Under the pieces are notes generated by a model. That model saw only the letters and a list, made by a program, of their open reading frames with translations, was not told the origin of the DNA and made no database searches. A DNA stretch of 21,695 bases from Betaproteobacteria bacterium (GTDB lineage Bacteria > Pseudomonadota > Gammaproteobacteria > Burkholderiales > Rhodocyclaceae). Within the stretch, counting starts at the first letter, position 1. Every line of letters begins with the position of its first letter. A program made the translations under genes and the position numbers. The stretch lies in NCBI GenBank assembly GCA_028065725.1, contig JAPTVL010000280.1, positions 1 to 21,695 on the forward strand. Reading direction: 5' to 3'. Below are positions 6,801 through 13,430 of the stretch, piece after piece.

Positions 6801-6806
6801 TATGAT
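6801..6806 (+). promoter_or_regulatory. possible -10 box (TATGAT) for a leaderless regulator mRNA
   Basis: TATGAT ends seven bases before the ATG at 6814, so transcription would start at about the start codon. A poor -35 match (TTGGTG, 6774-6779) is 21 bp away. Leaderless mRNAs are known for regulators of restriction systems. Weak evidence. Confidence 0.3.
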
Positions 6807-6813
6807 TAGTTCC

Positions 6814-7131
6814 ATGACCTACGTTGAATTCCAGCGGCATGTCGGCAAGGCCGGTCTTACGATCAAGGCTTTCGCCGAACTGATCCGCATGAATCGCATC
6901 TCGCTTTCCAACTACGCCAAGCAGGGCGAGGTGCCGTCCCACCTTGCGGTGATCGCGGCGTTGCTGGGCGAAATGGCGGATCGGGGGATTGACTACAAGG
7001 ACGTGCTGTCACGCATCGACATCGCGCCGAAGAAGCCGCGTGGAGCGGGCAAGAGCGGACGCTTCGGGGGCGACCGGGAGCGGGATCTGGATCTATTCGG
7101 GCAAGGCGGATCGGAAACCCGATCCCATTGA
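6814..7131 (+). CDS. XRE-like regulator of the restriction-modification locus (105 aa)
   Basis: The protein begins MTYVEFQRHVGKAGLTIKAF and continues 'AELIRMNRISLSNYAKQGEVPSHLAVIAALLGEMADRGIDYKDVL', a Cro/CI-type helix-turn-helix (residues ~5-60). It has a basic, glycine-rich tail (KKPRGAGKSGRFGG). Proteins of this form occur directly upstream of C5 methyltransferase genes, where a controller role is likely. The ATG at 6814 is preferred over ATGs at 6781 and 6802 because the HTH begins there and a possible -10 box lies just upstream. Next is a 68-aa gene, then the methyltransferase, all in the same direction. Confidence 0.7.
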   Translation: MTYVEFQRHVGKAGLTIKAFAELIRMNRISLSNYAKQGEVPSHLAVIAALLGEMADRGIDYKDVLSRIDIAPKKPRGAGKSGRFGGDRERDLDLFGQGGSETRSH

Positions 7132-7144
7132 TGCGGAGACGCGC

Positions 7145-7351
7145 ATGCAAGTAGGCGACGTGGTGTGCTCCGCCGCACCGGAAAAGGAAAACGAGAAGTC
7201 CGAGCGCTTTGTCGTATTGGATCTGCGAGGCGACCGCACGCTCGTCGAATTCGTCTGTGGGACGGCGGATCTCGCGGTGGAGAGCACTGCGACGACGTGT
7301 TCGCTGCCGCCGACAAACGAATCGAACGAAATTCAAGGGATGCAACCATGA
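7145..7351 (+). CDS. small hypothetical protein (68 aa) in the R-M operon
   Basis: The protein starts MQVGDVVCSAAPEKENEKSE and includes 'RFVVLDLRGDRTLVEFVC', suggesting a small beta-barrel-like domain. It overlaps the methyltransferase start by 4 bp (ATGA at 7348-7351), indicating translational coupling. Possible roles are a regulator or accessory factor of the methyltransferase; none can be assigned. The start is uncertain, since the frame is open further upstream, into the end of the regulator gene. Confidence 0.5.
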   Translation: MQVGDVVCSAAPEKENEKSERFVVLDLRGDRTLVEFVCGTADLAVESTATTCSLPPTNESNEIQGMQP

Positions 7352-8658
7352 CCAAAACTTCAAACGCTCGCCCGATCGGGGTCGATCTGTTTTCGGGCGC
7401 GGGCGGACTGAGCTTGGGCTTCGAGCAGGCGGGTTTCGACGTGGCGGCGTGCGTCGAAATCGACCCGATCCATGCGGCGGTTCACAAGTACAACTTCCCG
7501 CGTTGCGCGACGCTGTGTCGGAGCGTGACCGAAGTGAGCGGCGCGGAGATTCGCGCGACGGCGGGCATCGGCAACCGCATGATCGACGTCGTGTTCGGCG
7601 GCGCCCCGTGCCAAGGGTTTTCGATGATCGGCAAGCGCGCCCTGGACGACCCGAGAAACCAGCTCGTGCACCACTTCGTGCGGATCGTGGTCGAACTCAA
7701 GGCCAACTACTTCGTGTTCGAGAACGTGCGCGGCCTGACGGTCGGCAAACACCGTCAGTTTCTGCAGGAAATCATCGAGGCGTTCAAGAGCCACGGCTAC
7801 GACGTACTGGAACCGTACCGGGTGCTCAACGCGGCCGACTACGGCGTGCCGCAGGATCGCCAGCGCTTGTTCCTGATCGGCTGTCGGAAGGGTTTGAAAC
7901 TGCCGGCATACCCGCAGGCTCGCCCCGCAGCGACCGTATGGGACGCCATCGGCGACCTCCCGAATGCGAACGATTTCGAAGCATTGCTGACCGGTGATAG
8001 CGTGAAAGCCCGTTTCAAGAAGGGCTCGCTATACGCGCGTCGGCTACGCGGACTCGAAGCGGACCCGGACGACTACTCGTACGAACGCAAGTTCGACCGG
8101 AACCTGCTGACGTCCAGCGCCAGAACCGTTCATACCGAACTGTCGCAAAGTCGCTTCCTTGGCACCGAGCACGGCAAAACCGAGCCGGTCAGCCGATTCC
8201 TCAAGCTCGATCCCAACGGCGTTTGCAACACGCTGCGCGCCGGCACGGACAGCGCGCGAGGCGCCTTCACGTCGCCCCGTCCGATCCACCCCTTCGAACC
8301 GCGCGTTGTGACCGTGCGCGAAGCGGCCCGGCTGCACTCGTACCCCGACTGGTTCCGGTTCCACGCGACCAAGTGGCACGGCTTCCGGGAAATCGGCAAT
8401 TCCGTGCCGCCGCTGCTTGGGCGCAGTGTCGCGTCGTCGGTGATTGCGGCGATGGGGCATAAGCCGACCAAGCTGGCGGAAGTTCTGGACCGCGGCGACG
8501 AACGACTGCTCAATCTCGAAATGTCCGAAGCGGCCGCGATGTTCGGGCTCGCGAAGAGCCCTATCGCGACACGCCAGCGTCTTATGCGCACGGTGGTGTT
8601 GCCGGCTCGCTCCAGCGTACGCGGCGAGGCCGGTTGCGAGACGCGGACGGCGGCATGA
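7348..8658 (+). CDS. DNA (cytosine-5) methyltransferase (436 aa)
   Basis: All key C5-methyltransferase motifs are present in order: I (DLFSGAGGLSLGFEQAGF, residues 13-30), IV with catalytic Cys88 (GGAPCQGFS), VI (FENVRG, E125-N126), VIII (QDRQRLF, 169-175), IX (VREAARLHSYP) and X (GNSVPP, from residue 350). The target-recognition region lies between VIII and IX. About 80 residues follow motif X, longer than usual. The start has AAGGGA upstream and couples to the 68-aa gene. The enzyme transfers a methyl group from S-adenosylmethionine to cytosine C5 and should protect host DNA from the endonuclease encoded next, whose start overlaps its stop by 4 bp. Recognition sequence not deducible. Confidence 0.95.
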   Translation: MTKTSNARPIGVDLFSGAGGLSLGFEQAGFDVAACVEIDPIHAAVHKYNFPRCATLCRSVTEVSGAEIRATAGIGNRMIDVVFGGAPCQGFSMIGKRALDDPRNQLVHHFVRIVVELKANYFVFENVRGLTVGKHRQFLQEIIEAFKSHGYDVLEPYRVLNAADYGVPQDRQRLFLIGCRKGLKLPAYPQARPAATVWDAIGDLPNANDFEALLTGDSVKARFKKGSLYARRLRGLEADPDDYSYERKFDRNLLTSSARTVHTELSQSRFLGTEHGKTEPVSRFLKLDPNGVCNTLRAGTDSARGAFTSPRPIHPFEPRVVTVREAARLHSYPDWFRFHATKWHGFREIGNSVPPLLGRSVASSVIAAMGHKPTKLAEVLDRGDERLLNLEMSEAAAMFGLAKSPIATRQRLMRTVVLPARSSVRGEAGCETRTAA

Positions 8659-9689
8659 CGGCGAACAAACCCAAGAAGGCGTCCACAAGGCCGCGCGCCT
8701 CCGTCAGCAAGGGCGGCGAAGAGTCGCAGAAGAAGCGAATCATCCGCTCGTTGTTCGCGCTCAGAACTCTCCAAATGCGCCGGGGTCAGTCGCCGAGCAT
8801 GACGGTAACGCTCGGCGAAGTCAGGGTGGCTATCGAGCGCGCCAACGAGCGCAAGACTGAGATCGGCGGCGGCACGTTGAGCACGGGCAACACCGCCAAT
8901 TTCTTCAAGGACATTGTTCGTCGCGAGCAGGCTTATCGCGACACTTGGCCGTCGAGCGTCCTGCGCGCTGGATACATCGGCCTCCAAGTAAAAGGTCAGA
9001 AAGCCGTTGCCACTCCGGCCGCCGCGCCCGTAAAGGGTCCGAAGAAGGGCCGCGCACCGAAAGGCCAAGGACCGTGCTTCGAGTTCGTTCCAGCGACCGG
9101 AAGCGACCCCATCGGAGATTTGTACCAGCAGGTTCCGGCCTATGTGCGGCCGAGCCCAACCGGCGCAGCGCCGGTCTTCGACGTTCAGACGCTGGAACTG
9201 CCGCCGGAAGTCAGGCGACTCCCACGCGAAGACGAGACGTTTCTGCTGCAACTGATCGTGCGCCTGCGCGTCATCGAAACCCATCTTGGCGTAGTTTCGA
9301 CCAAAGGCTTGGAGAGCTTGATCCATTTGCAAATGGGACTCAAGCTGCGCAGCGCCGAAATCGACTCGCTTTTCATGGGCAGTCTGAGCGCCAAAGCGGC
9401 ACGCGACGCCTCGCTCGTGAAGTCTCGTGTGCTGGTGGCCGTCGAAGCAAAGGGTAAGTCCGACGACATCCTCAAAGGTCAAATCGCAGACCAAGTAGCC
9501 GAGCTTTTCGGGATTTTCGCATTCAAAGACGAGGTTGACGCTGTAGTTCCAATGGCGGTGAAGTTGGTCGGCCCAAGTCGAATCTATGTTGTCGAATATG
9601 CCTTCGTAGAACGAGGGAAGCCGGTACAACTGCATGTCGAGTCCGAAGCTTTCTACGACTTCGCACCGCCTATCGGCGGACTGGGCTAG
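8655..9689 (+). CDS. probable type II restriction endonuclease, PD-(D/E)XK type (344 aa)
   Basis: The position immediately after a C5 methyltransferase (4-bp ATGA overlap) and before vsr points to the cognate endonuclease. A PD-(D/E)XK-like active site can be proposed: D237 in 'AEIDSLF' and E264-x-K266 in 'VLVAVEAKGKSDDI', with a following helix (LKGQIADQVAELFGIF). The N-terminus is basic and lysine-rich (KPKKASTRPRASVSKGG) and could contact DNA. I cannot place it in a named restriction enzyme family. Its stop (TAG 9687-9689) overlaps the convergent vsr stop in CTAG. If intact, loss of the methyltransferase would be harmful to the host. Confidence 0.7.
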   Translation: MTANKPKKASTRPRASVSKGGEESQKKRIIRSLFALRTLQMRRGQSPSMTVTLGEVRVAIERANERKTEIGGGTLSTGNTANFFKDIVRREQAYRDTWPSSVLRAGYIGLQVKGQKAVATPAAAPVKGPKKGRAPKGQGPCFEFVPATGSDPIGDLYQQVPAYVRPSPTGAAPVFDVQTLELPPEVRRLPREDETFLLQLIVRLRVIETHLGVVSTKGLESLIHLQMGLKLRSAEIDSLFMGSLSAKAARDASLVKSRVLVAVEAKGKSDDILKGQIADQVAELFGIFAFKDEVDAVVPMAVKLVGPSRIYVVEYAFVERGKPVQLHVESEAFYDFAPPIGGLG

Positions 9690-10087
9690 CCAAGAAACCG
9701 GATTAGCCGTTTGCCCAAGCGAACCGCGTCCTTGGCCTCGCATTCCCAGACGATGGCGCATCGCCATCCGGACGCACGCAGCGCCTTGACGTTGCGCGCG
9801 TCGCGGGCGCGATTCGCGGCAATCTTCGCCACCCAATACTCGACGCGCGATTTCGGCATCTTGTCGCGTTTGCAGCGGTGCCCGTGCCAGAAGCACCCAT
9901 GCACGAATACGACCTTGCGGCGACCGGCGAATACAAGGTCGGGTTTTCCGGGCAGCCCTTGTCCATGCAACCGGAAGCGGTAGCCGAGCCGATGGGCGAG
10001 CGAGCGCACCGCCAGTTCCGGGGTCGTGTCCTTGCCCCGGATGCGGGACATCAACCAACTACGGCGTTCGGGCGTTAAGCGGTCCAT
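9686..10087 (-). CDS. vsr: very short patch repair endonuclease Vsr (133 aa)
   Basis: The protein begins MDRLTPERRSWLMSRIRGKD. The catalytic region is 'LPGKPDLVF' (D50, equivalent to E. coli D51), then 'VFVHGCFWHGHRC' with H63, H68 and zinc ligands C65, H70 and C72, and a further Cys in 'GWRCAIVWECE'. Vsr nicks next to T in T:G mismatches formed when 5-methylcytosine deaminates, so it offsets the mutagenic cost of the neighbouring C5 methyltransferase. The length is normal. It is convergent with the endonuclease gene, sharing CTAG at the stops. The ATG at 10085-10087 fits the family start, although no clear ribosome site precedes it. Confidence 0.93.
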   Translation of the reverse strand: MDRLTPERRSWLMSRIRGKDTTPELAVRSLAHRLGYRFRLHGQGLPGKPDLVFAGRRKVVFVHGCFWHGHRCKRDKMPKSRVEYWVAKIAANRARDARNVKALRASGWRCAIVWECEAKDAVRLGKRLIRFLG

Positions 10088-10173
10088 TGGGGGGGGCGGT
10101 AAGTTTCGATTGTCGGCTGCCACCAATCCAACCTCAAGAACATGCGACAACCGCACGCCACAACCCCAATTGG

Positions 10174-10310
10174 ATGCACATCGACGGCGAGGAGCGTTGC
10201 ACCAAATGCGGCGAATGGCGTCAGGCCGAGCGGTGCTTGCCCTGACGGGCCACCAAGCGCTTGAGTGCTCGCCGTTCGATCGCAAGCACTGGGCGGACGA
10301 AGATGAGTGA
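10174..10310 (+). pseudogene. possible frameshifted zinc-ribbon gene relic
   Basis: One frame reads MHIDGEERCTKCGEWRQAER then CLP and stops at 10243-10245. A second frame continues with 'TGHQALECSPFDRKHWADEDE' and stops at 10310. Joined, they would give a small protein with a CxxC pair and two later cysteines. A single frameshift around 10240-10250 would explain both. The evidence is only the protein-like look of the two pieces. Confidence 0.3.
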
Positions 10311-10341
10311 GAGGGTTCGCTGTTCGCGCACCTGGCGTAGC

Positions 10342-10727
10342 AGGATCGCGCCCCGACACTCTGCTACTGGTTCGATGCCGGCGCCGCCTTTTATCCCCGC
10401 GAAGCGGCCGGTTGTGCCTATGCACTCGCCGCGATGGGTAGGCGACCGGAAGTGAAAACCAATGAACTGCGCCAAATCGCGGGGCTCTTGTGCCCTATGG
10501 AAGCTGCTGAACTGGATGCATGGTTGCGCCTGCCTGGCGCTAACGCGAATTGTCGTCACAACGAGACCACATCGCAAGATCGCACACCGGATGAGCTGAG
10601 CACATTTTTCTTGTTGAGTCTTCTGGGCGAGGCCATCGTAAGGGATGGGATGCGACTCGCAATGCATGACGTATGGATTGTGCAATCCTTGCCTGCGCAG
10701 GAGATCAGCGCCGCCCTTCCGTGTTAG
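10342..10727 (+). pseudogene. degraded hypothetical gene (intact 3' part from 10434)
   Basis: The plus strand reads 'QDRAPTLCYWFDAGAAFYPREAAG', then 'MGRRPEVKTNELRQIAGLLC' and on to 'LLGEAIVRDGMRLAMHDVWIVQS', ending at TAG 10725-10727. The sequence looks coding, but upstream of 10342 an in-frame TAG (10339-10341) or a frameshift cuts it off from a start. The first in-frame ATG is 10434, which would give 97 aa. Its end overlaps a strong GC hairpin. The 'AIV..WIVQS' coding stretch recurs, degraded, at 11794-11843. Family not recognised. Confidence 0.4.
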
Positions 10728-10736
10728 GAAGGGCGG
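10711..10736. terminator. 10-bp GC hairpin, terminator-like
   Basis: CCGCCCTTCC (10711-10720) and GGAAGGGCGG (10727-10736) pair perfectly around a 6-nt loop that includes the stop codon of the preceding reading frame. There is no T-run, so intrinsic termination is uncertain. Confidence 0.45.
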
Positions 10737-10821
10737 ACAACCCTTCTGGCCTCAGATCACATTGACAAACAGATCTGGGTGTTTACACGCGACCACTTCG
10801 GTGGGAGCGATGGCGTAGGGC

Positions 10822-10827
10822 TAGAAT
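10822..10827 (+). promoter_or_regulatory. possible -10 box (TAGAAT) of the 175/109-aa operon
   Basis: TAGAAT lies 10 bp before the ATG at 10837, with no Shine-Dalgarno between, so the mRNA would be leaderless or nearly so. No convincing -35 box. Low confidence. Confidence 0.3.
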
Positions 10828-10836
10828 TCCAACACC

Positions 10837-11364
10837 ATGAGCGCGATCACTGCCACAGCTGAAATCACCATGCGTGGGATGGCACGCCGGGCAGCGGCCG
10901 TGCATCCGATTGCCGCGCCGCGTAGCAGACTTGGCGCTTGGCTGATGGGTTCACTGCATGGCCTCATCGAGGCAAAGTTCCGAGAACAAGCCGAGCGGCT
11001 GGCAAAGCTGCGCTTGGACACCGCTGAATACGGGGCGCTCATTCGGGCCGCAATGACGGATTCCGAGGCCTTCGATCAGGATCTTGCACTGTTCGACGAC
11101 TTCGAGCACATGAAGGCGTTGATGCTGAAGGTGCGGCGGATGGCGCTGGAGACGGCAGCACGGATGGACGCCGCGTCCCGCCTGCGAGGTGCTAGCGTCG
11201 AAGCTCGCCGACTCGCGGCGGTCGCGACCGAATGCTACGAAGCCTTTGACGAACTGCAGGCGGATGTGGCCGAGCACGCTGCCGAGCACGCCAAGCGCCA
11301 TGCCGGCTACGTGGCGGGCAGCGCTGATGAACTGGCAGGCATGCTGGCCAAGATCGGCGGCTGA
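10837..11364 (+). CDS. helical protein (175 aa), candidate antitoxin
   Basis: The protein begins MSAITATAEITMRGMARRAA. The rest is almost all predicted helix, rich in A, E, L and R, with long amphipathic stretches (REQAERLAKLRLDTAEYGAL, AVATECYEAFDELQADVAEH); coiled-coil packing is likely. No signal peptide and no recognised DNA-binding motif. It is followed after two bases by a RelE-like gene, a spacing typical of antitoxin-toxin pairs, but 175 aa is long for an antitoxin. The role is inferred from the neighbour only. Confidence 0.5.
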   Translation: MSAITATAEITMRGMARRAAAVHPIAAPRSRLGAWLMGSLHGLIEAKFREQAERLAKLRLDTAEYGALIRAAMTDSEAFDQDLALFDDFEHMKALMLKVRRMALETAARMDAASRLRGASVEARRLAAVATECYEAFDELQADVAEHAAEHAKRHAGYVAGSADELAGMLAKIGG

Positions 11365-11366
11365 CA

Positions 11367-11696
11367 GTGCCGCGCTTGATCGTCCGTGTGGACGCCAGCA
11401 ACGACACGTTCCAGCGCAGCCTGAGGAAGATCAAAGACCCGCAACTCCACCGCGAAGTCATCGCGACACTGCGCGAACTGTTCCTTGTTGACCTAGACTC
11501 GCCCCCCGCGAAGCTCCACCTGCACCAATTGACGGGGAAAGCGGGCCGGTCGATGATCGACCCAAGCATCAAGGTGCCGATCTGGTCGCTCCATGTGACC
11601 AGCAACGATGCATACAAGGCCAGCTTCACCCTGGAAGGCGGAACCGCTTATTTGCGGGTCATCCGAACCCATGATCGGCTTGACGACGATCCATAA
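11367..11696 (+). CDS. RelE-fold toxin-like protein (109 aa)
   Basis: A GTG start two bases after the previous stop. Residues include 'KLHLHQLTGK', then 'IWSLHVTSNDAYKASFTLEG' and 'AYLRVIRTHDRLDDDP'. The order basic loop, W-x-LHV-x-x-ND-x-Y-x-A-x-F and a final '(I/T)HD' near the C-terminus is that of RelE/YafQ-type toxins, where the C-terminal His and basic residues take part in mRNA cleavage. Size is right for the fold. Together with the 175-aa gene it probably forms a stabilising addiction module. The residue matches are by eye. Confidence 0.55.
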   Translation: MPRLIVRVDASNDTFQRSLRKIKDPQLHREVIATLRELFLVDLDSPPAKLHLHQLTGKAGRSMIDPSIKVPIWSLHVTSNDAYKASFTLEGGTAYLRVIRTHDRLDDDP

Positions 11697-11824
11697 CGAC
11701 GCGCTGTGATGAAGGTGGCCCCCGAAGTGGGGCTGCCTCGGGAGATTGCGGGCCACGCGCCCATGTCGGCTCTGCGAGCAGACGCTTGGGCAGGGCCATC
11801 GTAAGCGATGCGTCACACCACGAA
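11697..11824. other. no intact gene; degraded coding similarity
   Basis: The only reading of note is plus strand 11794-11843, where 'RAIVSDASHHEWIVQS' resembles the C-terminal end of the degraded gene at 10342-10727 (GGCCATCGTAAG is shared at DNA level, 10631-10642 and 11794-11805). The rest shows nothing supportable. Confidence 0.35.
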
Positions 11825-11947
11825 TGGATTGTGCAATCCAAAGCTATGCCACGGTACTCATGCATTGCCTGGCTTCCAGGCCTTGCTTGATAGTCATGCA
11901 ATAGAGACCCCCATCCCGGACTTGTCCACGTGTAAACGCTCAAATTT
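11825..11947. repeat. ~124-bp repeat, copy B
   Basis: Direct repeat of 5853-5976. The 9.4-kb transposon is inserted at its right edge, the last bases AAATTT forming part of the target duplication. Confidence 0.7.
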
Positions 11948-12024
11948 CAGGGTCTTCGCAAAATTGTGTGGGTAAAGGTCAGGAACGCTCTCGGCCGTCG
12001 CCGACCCAATTTTGTGGGTGAGGC

Positions 12025-13410
12025 TCAGATCTCGCCCGACTCCAGCATCGCCACTAGGCGGGCGATGTCCACCCCGTAGTTCACTTCCTCGACCTCCGAT
12101 GCCATGGGCGGCGCCCGCATCAGCGTCGCCCGGCCCAGCATGCCGGTGTAGGCGGACTCGGTGGGCGGCGCGCGGTCGAACGTCTCCATGTCCCAGCCCT
12201 GCCGGGCGAAGGGCCGGCGCTTGGTCTCGATCCGGTGCGCCCCCTTGGAGTACAGGACCAGGGTGCGCAGCACCTCGAAGCTGTGGCCGCGCCCGCGTCG
12301 GTTGATGGAACGGATCAGGCTGTTCAGGCTCTCGGTGAACGCGTTGGTGATGCGGTGGTCGAAGTAGGCCAGGATCTGCGGCTGCCAGTTCCGCCAGGCC
12401 GACAGCGTCGGCGCGAAGGCGGCGCGATGTTCCGGCCCGATGCTCTTGGCCCAGGTATCGAACCGGACAGCAGCTTCAGCCTGGCTTCCCGCCTCGTAGA
12501 TGTCGAAGTAGGCCTCCTTGAGCCTGTACGCCTCGGCCAGTTCCGGGATGTTGTTCAGCCAGCCCGAGAGCAGCAGGCGCTCGCGGTCGTTCAGATCCCG
12601 CTCGCGCTTGCGGAACAGGGACAGGTCCTTCTTCACGCCGGCCGCCTTCTTGCGTGCAGGGTCGGCCTTGTCGACGCGGCCCAGCGACCGGCGGAACTCG
12701 TCCAGGGCCATGTTGCCCAGGCGCTGGACGTGGAACTTGTCCACGACCACGATGGCGTCGGGCAGCACCTCGCGCACGGCCTCGTGGTACGGCACCCACA
12801 TGTCGATCGCCACGTACTGCACGTCGGCCCGGCCCGGCAACCCGGCCAGATACCGCGCGACGGTCTTCTTGTCGCGGTCGGGCAGCATGTTGACAGCGGT
12901 GTTGTTCTTCAGGTTCGAGATCACCGCCCGGGGACGGCGGATGATGTGGATCTCGTCGATCCCCATCCAGTGCGGGGTCTGGAACTTGACCGTGTGTTCC
13001 AGCGCCGCTGCATGGGCAGCGAAGACGTTGCGGATCGTACCTTCGGCCACGCCGATCTCCTCGGCGATGCTGGTGAAGGTGTGGCGCAGCGAGCGCTCGC
13101 CGACCCACTTGACCAGGCGCTGGGTCATGCGCCGGGCGTCGTTGACGCCGGGCAGCGTCTCCATGAAGGTCTTGCCGCAGCCCTGGCAGCGCAGGCGCCT
13201 GGCATCCACGTAGACCCCGACCTGCTTGCCATGGATTGGCAGGTCGTGGACAAGGATCTCGACGCGGCCATGTCCGACCGCCTCCACACAGAGGCAGGCG
13301 GGGCACAGACCGACCGGCGATTTGGTCTCGACTTTGACGTGGTACTCGCGCTCGGACTCTCGCGCAGCCAGGACGCGATAGCCCGGCAAGTTCAGAATGG
13401 TGGGCTCCAT
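12025..13410 (-). CDS. tnpA: ISL3-family transposase (461 aa)
   Basis: The N-terminal zinc-finger region has C36-x2-C39 and C75-x2-C78 (RCQGCGKTF), followed by a helix-turn-helix (TFTSIAEEIGVAEGTIRNVF) and the DDE_Tnp_ISL3 catalytic domain. Likely catalytic acids are D152 (MGIDEIHI), D224 (VVVDKFHVQRL) and E360 (NAFTESLNSLIR); 'YVAIDMWVPYHEAVREVLPDA' is also characteristic. Length is normal and the frame intact, so it may be active. It starts 20 bp after the RND gene's stop on the same strand, so transcription from the efflux operon could run into it. Its product probably acts on the ends at 11950 and 21365 and could act on the MITE at 3770-4028. Confidence 0.93.
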   Translation of the reverse strand: MEPTILNLPGYRVLAARESEREYHVKVETKSPVGLCPACLCVEAVGHGRVEILVHDLPIHGKQVGVYVDARRLRCQGCGKTFMETLPGVNDARRMTQRLVKWVGERSLRHTFTSIAEEIGVAEGTIRNVFAAHAAALEHTVKFQTPHWMGIDEIHIIRRPRAVISNLKNNTAVNMLPDRDKKTVARYLAGLPGRADVQYVAIDMWVPYHEAVREVLPDAIVVVDKFHVQRLGNMALDEFRRSLGRVDKADPARKKAAGVKKDLSLFRKRERDLNDRERLLLSGWLNNIPELAEAYRLKEAYFDIYEAGSQAEAAVRFDTWAKSIGPEHRAAFAPTLSAWRNWQPQILAYFDHRITNAFTESLNSLIRSINRRGRGHSFEVLRTLVLYSKGAHRIETKRRPFARQGWDMETFDRAPPTESAYTGMLGRATLMRAPPMASEVEEVNYGVDIARLVAMLESGEI

Positions 13411-13430
13411 TCAAGGGATTGCGGAGACTG
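13411..13430. repeat. internal ISL3-like end between tnpA and the RND gene
   Basis: Read on the minus strand this is AGTCTCCGCAATCCC, sharing GTCTCCGCAA with the true transposon end at 21365. With the left end at 11950 it would delimit a ~1.48-kb basic IS. No 8-bp duplication is visible here, and the first base differs from the consensus, so it may be a decayed or ancestral end. Confidence 0.5.

Noticed and set aside
8130..10058. 642-aa open frame on the minus strand across the methyltransferase, endonuclease and vsr
   Set aside because: It is antisense to three genes with clear motifs, and its translation is low-complexity and Arg/Ala-rich, as expected from GC-rich shadow frames.
10221..10685. 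154-aa open frame on the minus strand
   Set aside because: Overlaps the better-looking plus-strand relic (10342-10727); no recognisable motif or ribosome site. Not fully excluded.
10763..10800. TTGACA at about 10763 as a -35 box for the 175-aa gene
   Set aside because: No -10 hexamer at 16-18 bp spacing, and it lies about 70 bp from the start codon.
11659..11943. 94-aa open frame on the minus strand (…LSVYTWTSPG-like start)
   Set aside because: It translates the repeat sequence; similar short frames appear wherever the CGTGTAAACGCTCA motif occurs, with no ribosome site.
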